Program-made: the position numbers and the translations under genes | Notes under the pieces: model-generated | Databases searched by the model: none | What the model was told of the DNA's origin: nothing | What the model saw: only the letters and a program-made list of their open reading frames with translations | In this document: in pieces, positions 62,609-64,000 of the stretch | Numbering within the stretch: the stretch's first letter is position 1 | How the letters are laid out: each line of letters starts with the position of its first letter | NCBI RefSeq assembly: GCF_008693385.1 | Contig: NZ_CP044065.1 | Span: forward strand, 1,674,001-1,738,000 | DNA length: 64,000 bases | Direction of reading: 5' to 3' | Source: Cupriavidus pauculus | GTDB lineage: Bacteria > Pseudomonadota > Gammaproteobacteria > Burkholderiales > Burkholderiaceae

Positions 62609-64000
62609 TCAGACTTCTTCGTACAGCGGCAGCGTCAGGAATTCGGCGAAGTCTTCCGACGTGGACATCTGCTCGAAGATCTGCGCGGCGCGGTCGTAGG
62701 TCGGCGTTTCACCGCCGACGACCTGCTTCACCTTCGCCAGCTCTTCCGGAATCAGCGCGCGCACCAGCTCGGCGGTCACCTTGCGGCCATCCTCGAGCTT
62801 GCCCTTCGGCGAACGGATCCACTGCCACACCTGCGAGCGCGAGATCTCGGCCGTGGCGGCGTCTTCCATCAGGTTGTGGATCGGCACGCAGCCATTGCCG
62901 GCCAGCCAGGCGCCGAGGTAATGGATGCCCACGTTGATGTTCATGCGCAGGCCATGCTCGGTGATCGGCGTCTCCGGCTTGAAGTCGAGCAGATCGGCGC
63001 CCTTCACGTTCACGTCCGGACGCTGCTTCTCGAACTGGTTCGGCTTGTCGCCGAGCACCGCGACGAACTCCTTCATCGCCGGCTCCACGAGGCCCGGGTG
63101 CGCGACCCAGCCGCCGTCGTAACCGTCGGTCGCATCGCGGCGCTTGTCGCTGATGATGCCTTCCATCGCAATCGCGTTCTTCTCCGGATCGTTCTTGATC
63201 GGGATCAGCGCGCTCATGCCGCCGATCGCGGGCGCGCCGCGCTTGTGGCAGGTCTTGAGCAGCAGCAGCGCGTAGGCGCGCATGAACGGCGCGGTCATCG
63301 TGACCTTGGCGCGGTCGGCCAGGCAGAAGTCCTTGTCCACCTTGAACTTCTTGATGCACGAGAAGATGTAGTCCCAGCGGCCGGCGTTCAGGCCCGCGCT
63401 GTGATCGCGCAGTTCGTACAGGATCTCTTCCATCTCGAACGCGGCGAGGATGGTCTCGATCAGCACGGTCGCCTTGACCGTGCCCTGCGGCAGGCCGACT
63501 TCCTTCTGCGCCATCACGAAGACGTCGTTCCACAGGCGTGCCTCGAGGTGGCTTTCCATCTTCGGCAGATAGAAGAACGGGCCCGCGCCGCGCGCGATCT
63601 GCTCCTTGCCGTTATGGAAGAGGAACAGCGCGAAATCGAAGATACCGCCCGAAATGCGCTTGCCGTCGATCGTGACGTGCTTCTCGTCCAGATGCCAGCC
63701 GCGCGGACGCACCTGCAGCGTGGCGATCTTGTCGTTGAGCTTGTAGTGCTTGCCGTTGGAGTCCAGCGTCAGCGTGCGGCGCACGGCGGCCTTCAGGTTG
63801 ACCTGGCCCTGCATCTGGTTGTGCCAGTTCGGCGTGTTCGAGTCCTCGAAGTCCGTCATGTAGCTGTCGGCACCCGAGTTGAACGCGTTGATCACCATCT
63901 TGGCCTCGACCGGACCGGTAATCTCCACGCGGCGGCATTCGAGCGCCTTCGGTACCGGGGCCACCTTCCAGTCGCCCTCGCGAATGGACTTCGTTTCGGG
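62609..64000 (-). CDS. aceB: Malate synthase A, C-terminal part (cut by window edge)
   Basis: Condenses glyoxylate and acetyl-CoA to malate in the glyoxylate shunt. The window holds the last 463 codons and the frame stays open through 64000, so roughly 70-80 N-terminal residues lie outside. Malate synthase A hallmarks are clear: FNSGADSYMTDFEDSNTPNW, the catalytic Arg in LQVRPRGWHLDE, the metal-binding Glu/Asp region LNAGRWDYIFS and the final GNGCVPIHNLMEDAATAEISR with the catalytic Asp. It ends with LPLYEEV. The start codon is not in the window. Confidence 0.95.
   Translation of the reverse strand, partial: PETKSIREGDWKVAPVPKALECRRVEITGPVEAKMVINAFNSGADSYMTDFEDSNTPNWHNQMQGQVNLKAAVRRTLTLDSNGKHYKLNDKIATLQVRPRGWHLDEKHVTIDGKRISGGIFDFALFLFHNGKEQIARGAGPFFYLPKMESHLEARLWNDVFVMAQKEVGLPQGTVKATVLIETILAAFEMEEILYELRDHSAGLNAGRWDYIFSCIKKFKVDKDFCLADRAKVTMTAPFMRAYALLLLKTCHKRGAPAIGGMSALIPIKNDPEKNAIAMEGIISDKRRDATDGYDGGWVAHPGLVEPAMKEFVAVLGDKPNQFEKQRPDVNVKGADLLDFKPETPITEHGLRMNINVGIHYLGAWLAGNGCVPIHNLMEDAATAEISRSQVWQWIRSPKGKLEDGRKVTAELVRALIPEELAKVKQVVGGETPTYDRAAQIFEQMSTSEDFAEFLTLPLYEEV

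Overview
This window is high-GC bacterial chromosome with dense coding and short gaps. It reads as a betaproteobacterium of the Burkholderiaceae, most like Cupriavidus or Ralstonia. That assignment is inferred from protein similarity and from gene order (map-glnD; smc-zipA-ligA; dapC-dapD-arsC-like-dapE-prmB), not from a database search. I see no rRNA, tRNA, IS element, prophage, attachment site, origin or CRISPR array. It looks like core chromosome with catabolic inserts.

Region by region: (1) 1-5.6 kb, plus strand: methionine aminopeptidase, the nitrogen sensor GlnD, and an RsuA/RluF-type pseudouridine synthase with a very long Arg-Pro-Asp repeat arm. (2) 5.6-8.1 kb: an XRE/MmyB-like regulator divergent from a DHA2-type drug exporter, with a palindromic operator candidate between them. 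(3) 8.1-15.7 kb, minus strand: smc-zipA-ligA-def, covering chromosome organisation, division, DNA joining and N-terminal maturation. (4) 16-21.8 kb, plus strand: a ferritin-like protein, then the lysine/diaminopimelate genes dapC, dapD and dapE with a small coiled-coil membrane protein, an ArsC/Spx-like protein and prmB. (5) 21.9-24.8 kb: a TonB-dependent siderophore receptor behind a Fur-box-like inverted repeat, facing an RcnB-like periplasmic protein. (6) 25-35 kb, plus strand: a sugar-acid (aldonate/hexuronate) catabolic operon with a FadR/GntR regulator, an idonate-type dehydrogenase, a three-part TRAP transporter, an SDR, a UxaA-family dehydratase, a ManD-type dehydratase and a fructuronate/mannitol dehydrogenase. 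(7) 35-47 kb, minus strand: a long same-strand run with an RpiR regulator, isoaspartyl peptidase, a complete Gsi/Dpp-type peptide ABC transporter, a DmpA-family peptidase, a DppA-type D-aminopeptidase, an unrecognised protein, a DUF2817 zinc carboxypeptidase-like protein and a TauE/SafE permease. (8) 47.4-55.3 kb: an ABC-F ATPase, dsbB, an oxalate/formate-family MFS protein, a gamma-glutamyltransferase-like hydrolase, a GntR regulator that overlaps radA, and radA. (9) 55.3-64 kb: alr divergent from lplT; the overlapping chain tsaB-rimI-udg-DUF1853; an acyl-CoA-binding protein; an SRPBCC protein; and the C-terminal part of malate synthase A, cut by the window edge.

Two regions show how neighbouring genes work together. 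In region 6, uptake by the TRAP system and oxidation or dehydration of aldonates should lead to 2-keto-3-deoxy sugar acids; no kinase or aldolase is in the window. In region 7, a dipeptide/oligopeptide importer is encoded with three peptidases for unusual bonds (beta-aspartyl, beta-amino or N-terminal D-residues). That suggests scavenging of peptides ordinary peptidases do not cut. Several inverted repeats sit where an adjacent regulator would be expected to bind, and are the most testable regulatory predictions here.
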